From a candidate division KSB1 bacterium (lineage in GTDB: Bacteria; Zhuqueibacterota; Zhuqueibacteria; Zhuqueibacterales; Zhuqueibacteraceae), in NCBI GenBank assembly GCA_034506255.1, contig JAPDPX010000005.1:434001-498000 (forward strand): DNA of 64,000 bases. Reading direction: 5' to 3'. Below, piece by piece: positions 28,010 through 37,038 of the stretch (position 1 is its first letter; each line of letters opens with the position of its first letter). The translations under genes and the position numbers were made by a program. The notes under the pieces were generated by a model. The model did not search any database. It was not told where the DNA came from and saw only the letters and a program-made list of their open reading frames with translations.

Positions 28010-29476
28010 TTACATGACCGAGCGCGCCAAATCCTGGAAGGCTTCCATCCAGCGGGCCGGCGCGAGGCCGAGCTGCAGCGTGCCGAAGACGGCAATGATC
28101 AGGGCCAGACCCACCGCCGGCAGCCGTTCGAGCGCCAGCTCCTCGCCCGCACTTTCGGATTTTTGCATGAACATCACCACCACCACGCCGAGATAGTAAT
28201 ACAGGCTGATCATGGAGTTGATCACGCCCAGGATGACGAGCCAGAGGTGGCCGGCTTGCACCGCGGCGGAGAACACATAGAACTTGCTCATAAAGCCCGC
28301 GGTAATCGGAATACCGGCGAGCGAGAACATGAAGATCGCCATGGCCACCGCGGCAAACGGCCGGCGAAATGCCAGCCCGCGGTAGTCATTGAGATTGACC
28401 AGCTCGTTCTCGGTTTTGGAGAGGAAAGCCACCACGCCGAAGGCGCCGAGGTTCATGAAGGTGTAGCTCAGCAGATAATACAGCAGCGCGGAACTGCCCA
28501 GCTCATTGTTGGCGATGACGCCGATCAGCATATAGCCGGCATGGGCAATCGAGGAATAGGCGAGCAGCCGTTTGATGTTGTCCTGGCGCAGCGCCACAAT
28601 GTTGCCGACCGTCATGGTGAGGACGGCCAGCACCCAGAAGATCTGCTGCCAGACGGCCTGGGTCATCATGCCGGTGGTCAGCACGAGGCGCAGCAGGGCG
28701 GCGAAAGCCGCGGCTTTGGAACCGGTGGCCATGAAGGCCGCAATCGGTGTGGGCGCACCCTGATAGACATCCGGCGCCCAGGTGTGAAACGGCGCCAGCG
28801 CGATCTTGAAGCCGAAGCCGACCGCCATCATCGCCAAACCGGCAGTAAGCAGGGGGGTGTCCAGCAGGTGGCGCGCCTTCACCGCTTCGGCCACGGCCGT
28901 GAGGCTGGCGCTGCCGACGCTGCCATAAATCAAGGCAATGCCGTAGAGCAGGAAGCTGCTGGCAAACGCACCCAGCAGGAAATATTTGAAGGAAGCCTCG
29001 ATGCTGAACTTGTCGTTGCGCCGGAAACCGGCCAGGATGTAGAGCGAGATCGAGAGGATTTCCAGTCCCAGGAAGAGTGTGAGCAAATGCGCGCTGGCGG
29101 CCAGCAACAGCATGCCCACGGTGGCGAAGATGATCAGCATGAAAAATTCGCTCACCAGCAGCGAGGTGCTCTCCAGGGCATCGATGGACAGCAGCAGGGT
29201 GAGGCCGGCGGCAATCACGAACAGGCAGGCAAAACCATTGGCGAATTTGTCGACCACGATCATGCCATGAAACAAGACCACGGACTCGCCCCAGTTTTGC
29301 ACGGCATAAAAGACCGCGATGCCGAAGCCGAACAGCACCACCGCCGCCAGGGTCTCGCGATACATGCGCGGGAACAGCATGCCGAGCAGCAACACCAGCA
29401 GCCCGACCACCACCAGGGTCAGCGTCGGCGCGAAGTGATAGACAATCTGGGAGAGTGTCAGAGTATTAGTCATCAT
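28010..29476 (-). CDS. nuoN: NADH-quinone oxidoreductase subunit N
   Basis: 488 residues with about 14 membrane helices, the normal size. NuoN is one of the three antiporter-like proton-pumping subunits of complex I in the inner membrane. Conserved elements include the PFHTWAPDVYQGAPTPIAAFMATGSKAAAF segment with its lysines in the transport path (only parts quoted: PFHTWAPD, KAAAF) and LLAYSSIAHAGYM. Two consecutive ATG codons are available at 29476 and 29473. It is last in the nuoJKLMN order and is followed by a strong terminator. Confidence 0.95.
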   Translation of the reverse strand: MMTNTLTLSQIVYHFAPTLTLVVVGLLVLLLGMLFPRMYRETLAAVVLFGFGIAVFYAVQNWGESVVLFHGMIVVDKFANGFACLFVIAAGLTLLLSIDALESTSLLVSEFFMLIIFATVGMLLLAASAHLLTLFLGLEILSISLYILAGFRRNDKFSIEASFKYFLLGAFASSFLLYGIALIYGSVGSASLTAVAEAVKARHLLDTPLLTAGLAMMAVGFGFKIALAPFHTWAPDVYQGAPTPIAAFMATGSKAAAFAALLRLVLTTGMMTQAVWQQIFWVLAVLTMTVGNIVALRQDNIKRLLAYSSIAHAGYMLIGVIANNELGSSALLYYLLSYTFMNLGAFGVVAFLSKTENELVNLNDYRGLAFRRPFAAVAMAIFMFSLAGIPITAGFMSKFYVFSAAVQAGHLWLVILGVINSMISLYYYLGVVVVMFMQKSESAGEELALERLPAVGLALIIAVFGTLQLGLAPARWMEAFQDLARSVM

Positions 29477-29544
29477 TGGCAGAGATTAAGGCGTCTTGCA
29501 AAACCGGTGTCAAGGGAGCCCGGGCGGGTGGCGCACCGGCGGCG

Positions 29545-31119
29545 TCATTCCCCGGCCACGGCCGGCGGCGACGCGATGCGCCATCCCAAATCGAGCGGAG
29601 CCAGGCCGGGAGCATCGTTCACTTTGGCGGCGCGTGCGTGCACCGTGCGGATCAGCGCATCCACCGAGGTTTCCATTTTACCCAGGAACGGCTGGGCCCA
29701 CACCCCGATCAGCACCATCATGGCTGTCACCGGCACCAGCACTGCGATCTCCCGCCGCGTCAGGTCGCGCAGGCGACGGTTCTCCTCCTTGTCGAGCCTG
29801 CCGAACATGACACGCTGGAACATCCACAACATGTAAACCGCGGCGAAGATCACACCGGTGGCGGCAAAGGCGGCGTAGGTTTTGTTGGTGAGAAAAGTGC
29901 CGAGCAAAACCAAAAATTCACCCACAAAGCCGTTCAAGCCGGGCAGCCCGATAGAGGCGAGCGTGGCAATCATGAAAAAGGTGGTGAACACCGGCAGCGG
30001 ACGCGCCAAGCCGCCAAAGTCCGCGATTTCGCGGGTGTGGCGGCGCTCATACAGCATGCCGACGATCAGGAACAGCGCGCCGGTGGACAGGCCGTGGTTG
30101 ACCATTTGAATCAGGGCGCCCTGCAAACCCTGATGGGTGAAGGTGAAGATGCCGAGCATGACGAAACCGAGGTGGCTCACCGAGGAATAGGCCACCAGCT
30201 TTTTGATGTCCGGCTGCACCATGGCCACCCAGGCGCCATAAATGATGCCGATGATCGCGAGCACGGAAAGCAGCGGTGCAAATTGCAGCGAGGCATTGGG
30301 AAAAAGCGGCAGGCAGAAACGCAGAAAGCCGTAGGTTCCCATTTTCAAGAGCACACCTGCGAGAATCACCGAGCCGGCGGTGGGCGCCTCCACGTGGGCA
30401 TCGGGCAGCCAGGTGTGAAAGGGAAACATCGGCACTTTGATCGCAAACGACAGCCCGAAGGCGAGGAACAGCCAGAATTGATAATTCTCCGGGAACAGCA
30501 GCTCGCGGATCTGTACGAAATCGAAGGTGAGGGTGCCCGTCACTTTGCCATAATAGAAATAAATGAAGAGGATGGCGACCAGCATCAACAAACTGCCGAC
30601 CATGGTGTAGATGAAGAACTTCACCGCGGCATAGATCCGGCGCGGGCCGCCCCAAACACCGATGATGAAATACATCGGGATCAGCATCACTTCCCAGAAC
30701 ACGTAAAAGAGCAGCAGATCGAGGGCGACGAACACGCCAATCATGCCCGCCTCCAGCAGCAACATGGAGACGAGATAGCCCTTGATGCTGGTCTTGATGT
30801 CATTCCAGGAGGACAGGATGACCAGCGGGGTGAGAAAGGTGGTGAGCAGGACCATCAACAGACTGATGCCATCCACGCCGAGGTGATAGGTCGCGCGCAT
30901 CGCCGGAATCCACTCGCGCCGCTCTTCGAACTGAAAGGCGATGCGGCTGCTGTCGAAATTGAAAAACAGAGGCAGGCTGATCACAAACACGAGCAGGGTG
31001 ACGCCGAGCGTGAAGCCGCGCATCAGGCCGGGGTGCTGCCGCGGTGTCAGACTGACGAGCACCGCGCCGGCGAGCGGCAGGAAGATCAGCAGTGACAAAA
31101 TGGGCAGATTATCGAACAT
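29545..31119 (-). CDS. nuoM: NADH-quinone oxidoreductase subunit M
   Basis: 524 residues from the ATG at 31119, giving the hydrophobic start MFDNLPILSLLIFLPL; the longer frame adds polar residues without homology. Antiporter-like subunit of the complex I membrane arm with about 14 helices. LGVDGISLLMVLLT, FPFHTWLPDAHVEAPTAGS and LVAYSSVSHLGFVMLG are family landmarks, including the functional Lys and His in the middle helices. It begins 314 bases after nuoL, an unusually wide gap that contains repeats. Confidence 0.95.
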   Translation of the reverse strand: MFDNLPILSLLIFLPLAGAVLVSLTPRQHPGLMRGFTLGVTLLVFVISLPLFFNFDSSRIAFQFEERREWIPAMRATYHLGVDGISLLMVLLTTFLTPLVILSSWNDIKTSIKGYLVSMLLLEAGMIGVFVALDLLLFYVFWEVMLIPMYFIIGVWGGPRRIYAAVKFFIYTMVGSLLMLVAILFIYFYYGKVTGTLTFDFVQIRELLFPENYQFWLFLAFGLSFAIKVPMFPFHTWLPDAHVEAPTAGSVILAGVLLKMGTYGFLRFCLPLFPNASLQFAPLLSVLAIIGIIYGAWVAMVQPDIKKLVAYSSVSHLGFVMLGIFTFTHQGLQGALIQMVNHGLSTGALFLIVGMLYERRHTREIADFGGLARPLPVFTTFFMIATLASIGLPGLNGFVGEFLVLLGTFLTNKTYAAFAATGVIFAAVYMLWMFQRVMFGRLDKEENRRLRDLTRREIAVLVPVTAMMVLIGVWAQPFLGKMETSVDALIRTVHARAAKVNDAPGLAPLDLGWRIASPPAVAGE

Positions 31120-31433
31120 GAGTGAATGCTGGTACGTGCCAGAGTGAACGGTGGCGCCGCCGGGACGGCCGGACAGCAGCATGAGATTGATACAGCCCGG
31201 GGAAAACCATCATGCCCGCAAAGTTTTTTTTCAAACAGAGATTTTCACCGATGAACGCCGCAGCAGGAATCCGGCGCGAACGGTGCGCACCCGTGTCCGT
31301 AATGCCGCCGTTACGTGTGGGGACGCCGCGCAGACCTCTTGTCTGCAGGCAGAAAGCCCTGCGTTGCGCCACGCGTTGCCGTCGGATTACCCCGTGTCGA
31401 AAATTTTGCTTGCGGCTTGGGAGCCGCGTCAGG
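31120..31433. other. Repeat-bearing gap between nuoL and nuoM
   Basis: 314 bases within the nuo operon. 31208-31310 resembles the degraded repeat seen at 20945-21050 and 22660-22760; 31327-31365 is a family C palindrome. No gene or internal promoter was recognised. Confidence 0.6.
31327..31365 (+). repeat. Palindromic repeat, family C, copy 2
   Basis: Begins GCGCAGACCTCTTGTCTGC and continues through a shortened GCAGGC centre to AAGCCCTGCG. Lies between nuoL and nuoM. Confidence 0.65.
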
Positions 31434-33386
31434 CTATTTGATCAACAAATAGCCCAATACCACAATCAGGCCGATTATGATGGAAACCGCGTAGTTTTGC
31501 ACGATTCCGGTCTGCCAGCGCCGCAAGCCGGCGGCGGCCGCGGCAAACACACGCGGCAGGAAATTCACGAAGCCGTCGATCCCCCTGACATCGAAAAGTT
31601 TCCACAGGAAACCCTCCGCCAGCCGGTGCACCGGCCGCACGAACAGCGCGTCATAGATTTCATCGACGTAGTATTTGCGGCGGAGCAGAGTGTGCAGGCG
31701 GTGGAAGCGGGCCGCCATGTGGTCAGCCAGCGCCGGTTGCTGCAGATACATCCGCCGCGCCAGCAGAATGCCGGTCAGCGCCACCGCCACTGAGACCGCC
31801 ATCAGCAGCAGTTCCAGGGACAGCGCGCCCGCGGCATGCGCCGGCACCGGCCGATAGCGTGTGAAGACCGGTTCGAGAAAATGCCCGATTTGATTGAACA
31901 GGTGCGGAATGCCGAGGTAGCCGCCGGCACTGGCGAGCCCGGCCAGCACCATCAAGGGCACGGTCATGAGCCGGGGGGATTCGTGCACGTGATTCATGAC
32001 TTCGGGGTCAACACGCTCACTGCCGTAAAAAGCAAGATAGATCAGGCGAAACATGTAGAAGGCGGTGAGGCCGGCGGTCGCCAGAGCGATAAGATAAAAC
32101 ACCACTGAGCCGTGCGGGCTGCTGAATGTTTCCCACAGAATCTCGTCCTTGGAGAAGAAGCCGGAGAAACCGGGAATCCCGGCAATCGCGAGGCCGGCGA
32201 TCAGAAAGGTGGCATGGGTAACCGGCAGATGCTTCTTGAGGCCGCCCATCTTCATGATGTTGGTTTCACCGCTGAGGGCGTGCATCACGCTGCCGGCGCC
32301 CAGAAAAAGCAGCGCTTTGAAGAAGGCGTGCGTGACCAGGTGAAAAATACCGGCGGCAAACGCGCCCACCCCGCAGGCGAGAAACATGTAGCCCAACTGG
32401 CTCACGGTGGAGTAGGCCAGCACTTTTTTGATGTCGGTGGCGGTGAGCGCCATGGTGCCGGCAAAGGCTGCAGTCGCCACGCCGATGACCGCCACCACCT
32501 CCAGCGCCACGGGCGATTGTACAAACAGGACGCTGCAGCGCGCCACCATGTACACCCCGGCTGTCACCATGGTGGCGGCATGAATCAGGGCAGAAACCGG
32601 TGTCGGGCCGGCCATGGCATCGGGCAGCCAGACGTACAGAGGAATCTGCGCGGACTTGCCGGTGGCGCCGAGAAAAAGCAGCAGACAAATGGCGGTCATC
32701 ACACCCGGCAGCAGCGCTCCGCCGCCGGCGTTCACGCCCTTCCCCGCCAGCGTGAAAACCTGCTCGTACTGCAGCGAACCGAAAGTGGCGAAGAGCAGAA
32801 ACATGGCAAGCAAAAAGCCGAAATCGCCGATGCGGTTCACGATGAAGGCCTTGCTGCCGGCCTGGGCGCAGGTCATGCCGGTGGTCTTGTCGAAGACCTG
32901 ATCATAATAAAAACCGATCAGCAGATAGGAACACAGCCCGACGCCCTCCCAGCCGATGAACATCACCAGGAAGTTGTCGGCCATCACCAGCAACAGCATG
33001 GCGAAGGTAAACAGATTCAGAAACGCGAAATAGCGTCCGAAGCCGCGGTCGCCGTGCATGTAGCCGATGGAGTAAACATGAATGAGAAAGCCCACGCCGG
33101 TGACTACCAGCGCCATGGTCATCGACAGCGGGTCGATGCGAAAGCCGATGTCGATGGCGAACGCTCCGGTGCCCATCCATCGATAAAGTGACTGGGTGAG
33201 CAGGCGCGACTCCGGGGGCAGGGCGATGAGATCGAGGAAAACGAATATTGCGGTGAGAAAACTGGCGAACACCGCGCCGGCGCCGAGCAGGCCCACGCCC
33301 TTTTCGCCGAGCCGGCGGCCAAACAGGCCGTTGACGAGGAACCCCAGGAGCGGGAAGAACAGGATCAGCCAAAGATAGTTTTGCAT
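31434..33386 (-). CDS. nuoL: NADH-quinone oxidoreductase subunit L
   Basis: 650 residues with about 16 helices plus the long lateral helix typical of NuoL, which couples the antiporter-like subunits. Landmarks are FMFIGWEGVGLCSYLLIGF (parts: GWEGVGLCSYL), IPLYVWLPDAMAGPTPVSAL (WLPDAMAGPT) and VLAYSTVSQLGYM. The ATG at 33386 shares its first base with the nuoK stop (TGATG), implying coupling; an ATG at 33392 is also possible. Cytoplasmic-arm genes nuoA-I are not in the window. Confidence 0.95.
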   Translation of the reverse strand: MQNYLWLILFFPLLGFLVNGLFGRRLGEKGVGLLGAGAVFASFLTAIFVFLDLIALPPESRLLTQSLYRWMGTGAFAIDIGFRIDPLSMTMALVVTGVGFLIHVYSIGYMHGDRGFGRYFAFLNLFTFAMLLLVMADNFLVMFIGWEGVGLCSYLLIGFYYDQVFDKTTGMTCAQAGSKAFIVNRIGDFGFLLAMFLLFATFGSLQYEQVFTLAGKGVNAGGGALLPGVMTAICLLLFLGATGKSAQIPLYVWLPDAMAGPTPVSALIHAATMVTAGVYMVARCSVLFVQSPVALEVVAVIGVATAAFAGTMALTATDIKKVLAYSTVSQLGYMFLACGVGAFAAGIFHLVTHAFFKALLFLGAGSVMHALSGETNIMKMGGLKKHLPVTHATFLIAGLAIAGIPGFSGFFSKDEILWETFSSPHGSVVFYLIALATAGLTAFYMFRLIYLAFYGSERVDPEVMNHVHESPRLMTVPLMVLAGLASAGGYLGIPHLFNQIGHFLEPVFTRYRPVPAHAAGALSLELLLMAVSVAVALTGILLARRMYLQQPALADHMAARFHRLHTLLRRKYYVDEIYDALFVRPVHRLAEGFLWKLFDVRGIDGFVNFLPRVFAAAAAGLRRWQTGIVQNYAVSIIIGLIVVLGYLLIK

Positions 33387-33685
33387 CACCATTTCATCAG
33401 ATTCAGTTCATCCACAAACACCGTCTCCCGCAGACGGAAGATGGCCACCATGAGCGCCAGGCCGACCGCGACTTCCGCCGCCGCCACCACCATCACGAAG
33501 AAGACGAAAATCTGACCTTCCAGGCTGCCATGGTGTGCTGCAAAGGCGACGAAAGTGAGATTGACGGCGTTGAGCATCAATTCGATCGACATAAAAATGA
33601 CGATGGCATTGCGCCGCAGCAATACGCCGGCAACGCCAATCGCAAACAGCATCGCGCTGAGAATCAGATAATGAGCAAGGGGCAT
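33386..33685 (-). CDS. nuoK: NADH-quinone oxidoreductase subunit K
   Basis: 99 residues, three helices, normal length. Contains [16 protein letters not shown] with the conserved Glu of helix 2 and [13 protein letters not shown] with the second Glu, both part of the proton path at the E-channel of complex I. GGAAGAA precedes the ATG. It overlaps nuoL by one base downstream; upstream a 286-base gap separates it from nuoJ. Confidence 0.95.
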   Translation of the reverse strand: MPLAHYLILSAMLFAIGVAGVLLRRNAIVIFMSIELMLNAVNLTFVAFAAHHGSLEGQIFVFFVMVVAAAEVAVGLALMVAIFRLRETVFVDELNLMKW

Positions 33686-33971
33686 GATGTGTTCTTCCTG
33701 GCCGGCATGCGGCGTTATGTCCGCCGCGGGGCGCTGCCGAGGGCACGGCGTTCACGCGCCTCCGTCGGGAGTGTGTGAAGTTTTACAAACCCCGGTTGAA
33801 CCGGGAGTGGAATGCTGCGGAACCGGTGTGAATGTTGGTCTGTCCAAAAAGATTGCGTCCTCGGCCGAGCCGGTGTCGCTCGAGGCCGTCATGAAGACGC
33901 CGGATATTTGGAGGCAATCGCCAGGCCGTTGCAGGAGCATGTTCTCCGAAGTCAGTGATTGGGAACGAGCA
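33686..33971. other. Unusual gap between nuoJ and nuoK
   Basis: 286 bases where these genes are normally adjacent. It contains a small palindrome at 33788-33810 (ACCCCGGTTGAACCGGG) related to ones near 22755 and 55220. No gene, terminator or promoter is convincing. Confidence 0.5.
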
Positions 33972-34499
33972 CTAATGCAACTTGCGCTTGGCCAGCACCA
34001 CTGCACCGACCATGGCGACGAGCAGCAGCACCGAAGCGACCTCGAACGGCAGCAAATAGGTGGTAAACAAGGCCCGTCCAATATCGGCTGTGCTGCCACT
34101 GACATTGCTTTGCAAACCGACGTGGGCATCTCTTCCGCCAGCACCAGTGCCGGACAGGAAATAGGTCGCACCGATCAGCGCGCTCACTTCCAGCAACAGT
34201 GTCAGCACCAGGGCGGCGCCGAGAAAACGCCGCCGGATTTTGCCAGCCTCGCGCACCGGATCCCGTTTCAAATTGAGCAGCATGATGACGAAGAGAAACA
34301 GCACCATGATCGCGCCGGCATAGACGATGATGTGCACCGCCGCCACAAACGGCGCGTTCAGCAGGACAAAGAAGCCCGCCAGGGAAAACAGGGTCAGAAT
34401 TAAAAAAATGGCGCTGTACACCGGGTTGCGATGCAACACCATCGCCACCGCCGAGGCCACCGCCAGGATTGCAAACGTATAGAAGAGAATCGGCTGCAC
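33972..34499 (-). CDS. nuoJ: NADH-quinone oxidoreductase subunit J
   Basis: 175 residues, about five helices, normal length. The third helix segment VAAVHIIVYAGAIMVLFLFVIMLL (core VYAGAIMVLFLFVIM) is the family's best-conserved stretch and carries the pi-bulge of complex I. First gene of the nuoJKLMN transcript, which begins at a TTGACT-16-TATATT promoter about 215 bases upstream. The C-terminus ends in a basic tail (KRKLH). Confidence 0.93.
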   Translation of the reverse strand: MQPILFYTFAILAVASAVAMVLHRNPVYSAIFLILTLFSLAGFFVLLNAPFVAAVHIIVYAGAIMVLFLFVIMLLNLKRDPVREAGKIRRRFLGAALVLTLLLEVSALIGATYFLSGTGAGGRDAHVGLQSNVSGSTADIGRALFTTYLLPFEVASVLLLVAMVGAVVLAKRKLH

Positions 34500-34720
34500 A
34501 ATGATGATCAGATTATTTGAACGGGGGACTGCTTCCTCAGAACTCGGGGGCTTGTTCGGGGAGTCGGAAACGGGTGTTGGTTGATCATGAACGGCCTACA
34601 AGACCAGCACGATAATCAAATCATTTGGCACAAGAGTCTTCGGCTCCCACAGCCAACATCGGCACTGCATCAGGTTGCGGCAACAGCAATATTCGCAGAG
34701 ATTTATTTAAAACGTCTGGC

Positions 34721-34748
34721 AATATAAACTCTTTGCCTAAAAAGTCAA
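34721..34748 (-). promoter_or_regulatory. Promoter of the nuoJKLMN operon
   Basis: Minus strand TTGACT (34748-34743), 16 bases, TATATT (34726-34721). Both elements are near consensus. The -35 lies against the end of the small membrane-protein gene. Confidence 0.75.
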
Positions 34749-35009
34749 GGGGATTTTCCCGCGTGCCGCCCACCACAACAGCGCCGCAGCGAGGAGGAGT
34801 GTCAGCAGGGGTGTGGTATAGCGGCGCCAAGCGGCGTGCTGCAGCGCCAGAGCGCGGATGCGGGCGCCACTCCAGGAGAACAGCAGCAAGGCCGGGAAAA
34901 GCCACAGGCTTGTGCTCAGCGCCAGCAGCAGGCAGAACACACTCCAAATGATCCATTTTTCGGCGAAGGTGAAACCGCGCGGGCCGTCAGCCGGCGAGGT
35001 GGTGGGCAT
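34737..35009 (-). CDS. Small membrane protein, unknown
   Basis: 90 residues with two hydrophobic helices at about residues 18-45 and 65-82, separated by a basic loop (ARIRALALQHAAWRR). No family is recognised. It starts 14 bases after the cystathionine beta-synthase-like gene, so it is likely its co-transcribed partner, and stops right at the -35 of the nuo promoter. The reading frame is clean and codon use matches neighbours, so it is probably real. Confidence 0.55.
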   Translation of the reverse strand: MPTTSPADGPRGFTFAEKWIIWSVFCLLLALSTSLWLFPALLLFSWSGARIRALALQHAAWRRYTTPLLTLLLAAALLWWAARGKIPLTF

Positions 35010-35023
35010 GGCAGCCGCCTCGT

Positions 35024-36385
35024 TCAGGCCATGAAGTTGATGAGATCATATTTGGTGATGATGCCGACGAGCTGGCCCTGCTCCTGCACCAGGATGCCGG
35101 GATAGCCGCGCGCCAGCAAGTACCTGGCGTGTTCGAGCGAGTCATCATGATGCACCACCGGCAAACTGGCGTCCATCACGCAGCGCACGCGCTCCTCCAG
35201 CAGCGCCGCTTCCTCCAGCACGCGGCTGAGCAGCGTGCTTTCGTCCAGGCTGCCGATGCTTCTGCCGGCCTCGATAACGGGCATCTGCGAAACATTGTGT
35301 TCTTCCATGAGCTGCAGCGCTTCGCGCACGGTCACTTCCGGCGGCACACTCAACAGCGCCGGCAGATTGCGGCTCTTGGAATCCAACAGGTGATGCACCA
35401 GTGCCTTGTCGAAATCGAAGAAGCGGTTTTCTTTCATCCATTCATCGGAATAAAACTTCGAGAGATAGTACAGTCCGGTGTCCGGGAAGATGGTGACCAC
35501 CAATTGATCGGCGGCCAGCTCCTGTGCCAGGCGCACGGCCACCACCGCCGCGCTGCCGGATGAGCCGCCCACCAGCAGGCCTTCTTCGCGCGCCAGCCGC
35601 CGCGCCATCAGAAAGGACTCCTTGTCCCCCACCGGCAGGATTTCATCGAGGTAGTCAAAATTCAAAGTGGCGGGAATCGAATCCTTGCCGATGCCTTCCA
35701 CGAGGTAGGGCTGGCTGGTGGAAAGCTGGCGGGAGTAGAAATAGTCGCGCAGAATCGAGCCGACCGGATCCACCCCCACGATCTTAATGTTCGGATTTTT
35801 TTCCTTGAGGAACCGGCCGACGCCGGAGATGGTGCCGCCGCTGCCGATGCCACAGACGAACACGCTCACTTTGCCGTTGCTTTGCTCCCAAATTTCCGGG
35901 CCGGTGGTGGCATAATGCGCCTCGGGGTTTTCAGGATTGGCGTAGTGATTGGCGAACAGGGCGCTCGGAGTTTCTTTGGCAATTTTTTCCGCCACGGCAA
36001 ACGTGCTTTCCGGGGAATGGGCGGGCACGGCGGTCGGACAGACGATCACTTCCGCGCCAAAGGCCTTGAGCATGCGGATTTTTTCCTGGCTGGTCTTGTC
36101 CGGCACGGTGAAGATGGCGCGATAGCCGCGCGCGGCGGCCAGCATTGCCAAACCGCCGCCGGCATTGCCATTGGTGGCTTCGACGATGGTGCCGCCCGGC
36201 TTGAGTTTGCCGGTTTTTTCCGCATTTTCCAGTATCCGCAACGCCGTGCGGTCATTGCTGCTGCCGCCGGGATTGAGATATTCGATCTTTGCATAGACTT
36301 TGCACTTGAGCCCCGCGGTTACGCGTTGCAAGCGCACCAGTGGCGTCTGCCCGATGGCCTCGGTAATGCTGTTGTAAACGTTCAC
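35024..36385 (-). CDS. Cystathionine beta-synthase-like protein lacking the PLP lysine, with C-terminal CBS-domain pair
   Basis: 453 residues from a GTG at 36385, chosen because GGGAG lies seven bases upstream and homology starts there. Residues 1-315 have the fold II PLP enzyme pattern of cystathionine beta-synthase/cysteine synthase. The Schiff-base Lys of the NPGGSxKDR motif is Asn44 here (NPGGSSNDR, codon AAT). The substrate-binding TSGNT loop is TNGNA at residues 71-75. The phosphate loop GIGSGGTISG is kept. Residues 330-453 form two CBS domains (VTVREALQLMEEHNVSQMPV and SLEHARYLLARGYPGI, quoted in part), normally adenosyl-ligand sensors. It may be a non-catalytic sensor or have altered chemistry. 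A clear terminator separates it from the upstream operon; a lone TATATT lies at 36433-36428. Confidence 0.88.
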   Translation of the reverse strand: MNVYNSITEAIGQTPLVRLQRVTAGLKCKVYAKIEYLNPGGSSNDRTALRILENAEKTGKLKPGGTIVEATNGNAGGGLAMLAAARGYRAIFTVPDKTSQEKIRMLKAFGAEVIVCPTAVPAHSPESTFAVAEKIAKETPSALFANHYANPENPEAHYATTGPEIWEQSNGKVSVFVCGIGSGGTISGVGRFLKEKNPNIKIVGVDPVGSILRDYFYSRQLSTSQPYLVEGIGKDSIPATLNFDYLDEILPVGDKESFLMARRLAREEGLLVGGSSGSAAVVAVRLAQELAADQLVVTIFPDTGLYYLSKFYSDEWMKENRFFDFDKALVHHLLDSKSRNLPALLSVPPEVTVREALQLMEEHNVSQMPVIEAGRSIGSLDESTLLSRVLEEAALLEERVRCVMDASLPVVHHDDSLEHARYLLARGYPGILVQEQGQLVGIITKYDLINFMA

Positions 36386-36447
36386 GGCAAAACTCCCGGT
36401 TTCAGTGCACACCAAAAACGAAGGCGCAATATACACAACGGCAGAAA

Positions 36448-36484
36448 ATAAAAAAAGCCGCCACAGTAAAAAAACTGGGACGGC
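36448..36484 (-). terminator. Rho-independent terminator of the receiver-PATAN operon
   Basis: Minus strand stem GCCGTCCCAGT / ACTGTGGCGGC (one mismatch, one wobble) with a T-rich loop, followed by TTTTTTTATTTT. It lies about 30 bases after the stop at 36516. Confidence 0.75.
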
Positions 36485-36515
36485 CCTGGGCGGGAGCGCG
36501 GCCTGGGGGACCCGC

Positions 36516-36998
36516 TCAATCACTCCGTTCGATCAAAAGATCGATCAGCGAGAGCAGCACCCGCCGGGCGCTTTCGCTGTCGTCGACGTCACAGAAGGTG
36601 AAGCGCCCGTCCGGCGTCAGGGTGATGCCGCCGTTGCGAAACAATTCGGAATCCGGCATGCTTTCCTTGTCGAGATGCGCCGCCACCACCACCGCCGTGC
36701 GGAAGTGCGTGGTGAGTTGGTCAATCACCGGCTTGACCAGCTCGAAGGAGGCCAAATCCTGCCAGGAGAAAAGGACGATGCCTCCCAGTATTTTGGCGCC
36801 AAGCAAATCCCAGGCGAGCGGCCCGGCCTCCGGATGGAGGGTGATGCCGTAGAGATGCAACAGGAGCTGGTTGTTGATGGTGAGCCGCCCGAAGCTGAAG
36901 TCGGGAGTAGTCAGGGCCAACTCATCCGAGAGGGCGGCGAGAAAACGCTGCTTTTCGTTGGCGTTGGCTCCAATGACGACGATTTCACCGATGCGCAT
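36516..36998 (-). CDS. Ras-like (MglA/COG2229-type) pseudo-GTPase domain protein
   Basis: 160 residues with the alternating beta/alpha order of small GTPases: beta-1 EIVVIG, a switch-like DFSFGRLTINNQLLLHLYG, AKILGGIVLFSW and VVVAAHLDKES. The P-loop GxxxxGK[ST] is replaced by GANANEKQ (residues 10-17), and the NKxD base-recognition motif reads AHLD. It therefore probably cannot bind or hydrolyse GTP in the normal way. It lies 40 bases after a receiver-PATAN gene and is the last gene before the terminator. COG2229 GTPases usually travel with Roadblock proteins, none of which is here. The fold call rests on pattern only. Confidence 0.65.
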   Translation of the reverse strand: MRIGEIVVIGANANEKQRFLAALSDELALTTPDFSFGRLTINNQLLLHLYGITLHPEAGPLAWDLLGAKILGGIVLFSWQDLASFELVKPVIDQLTTHFRTAVVVAAHLDKESMPDSELFRNGGITLTPDGRFTFCDVDDSESARRVLLSLIDLLIERSD

Positions 36999-37038
36999 GG
37001 GTTTCCTGAAATGAGTGGCACACCTGCCTCCGGCAGGA

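Noticed and set aside
28163..31095. Two long plus-strand frames opposite nuoN and nuoM
   Set aside because: Antisense to conserved membrane subunits; the His/Gln/Glu-rich products are the mirror of hydrophobic codons.
36428..36433. TATATT upstream of the cystathionine beta-synthase-like gene as a full promoter
   Set aside because: No -35 element lies 15-19 bases upstream; the position is occupied by the T-run of the terminator. Noted in the gene entry only.
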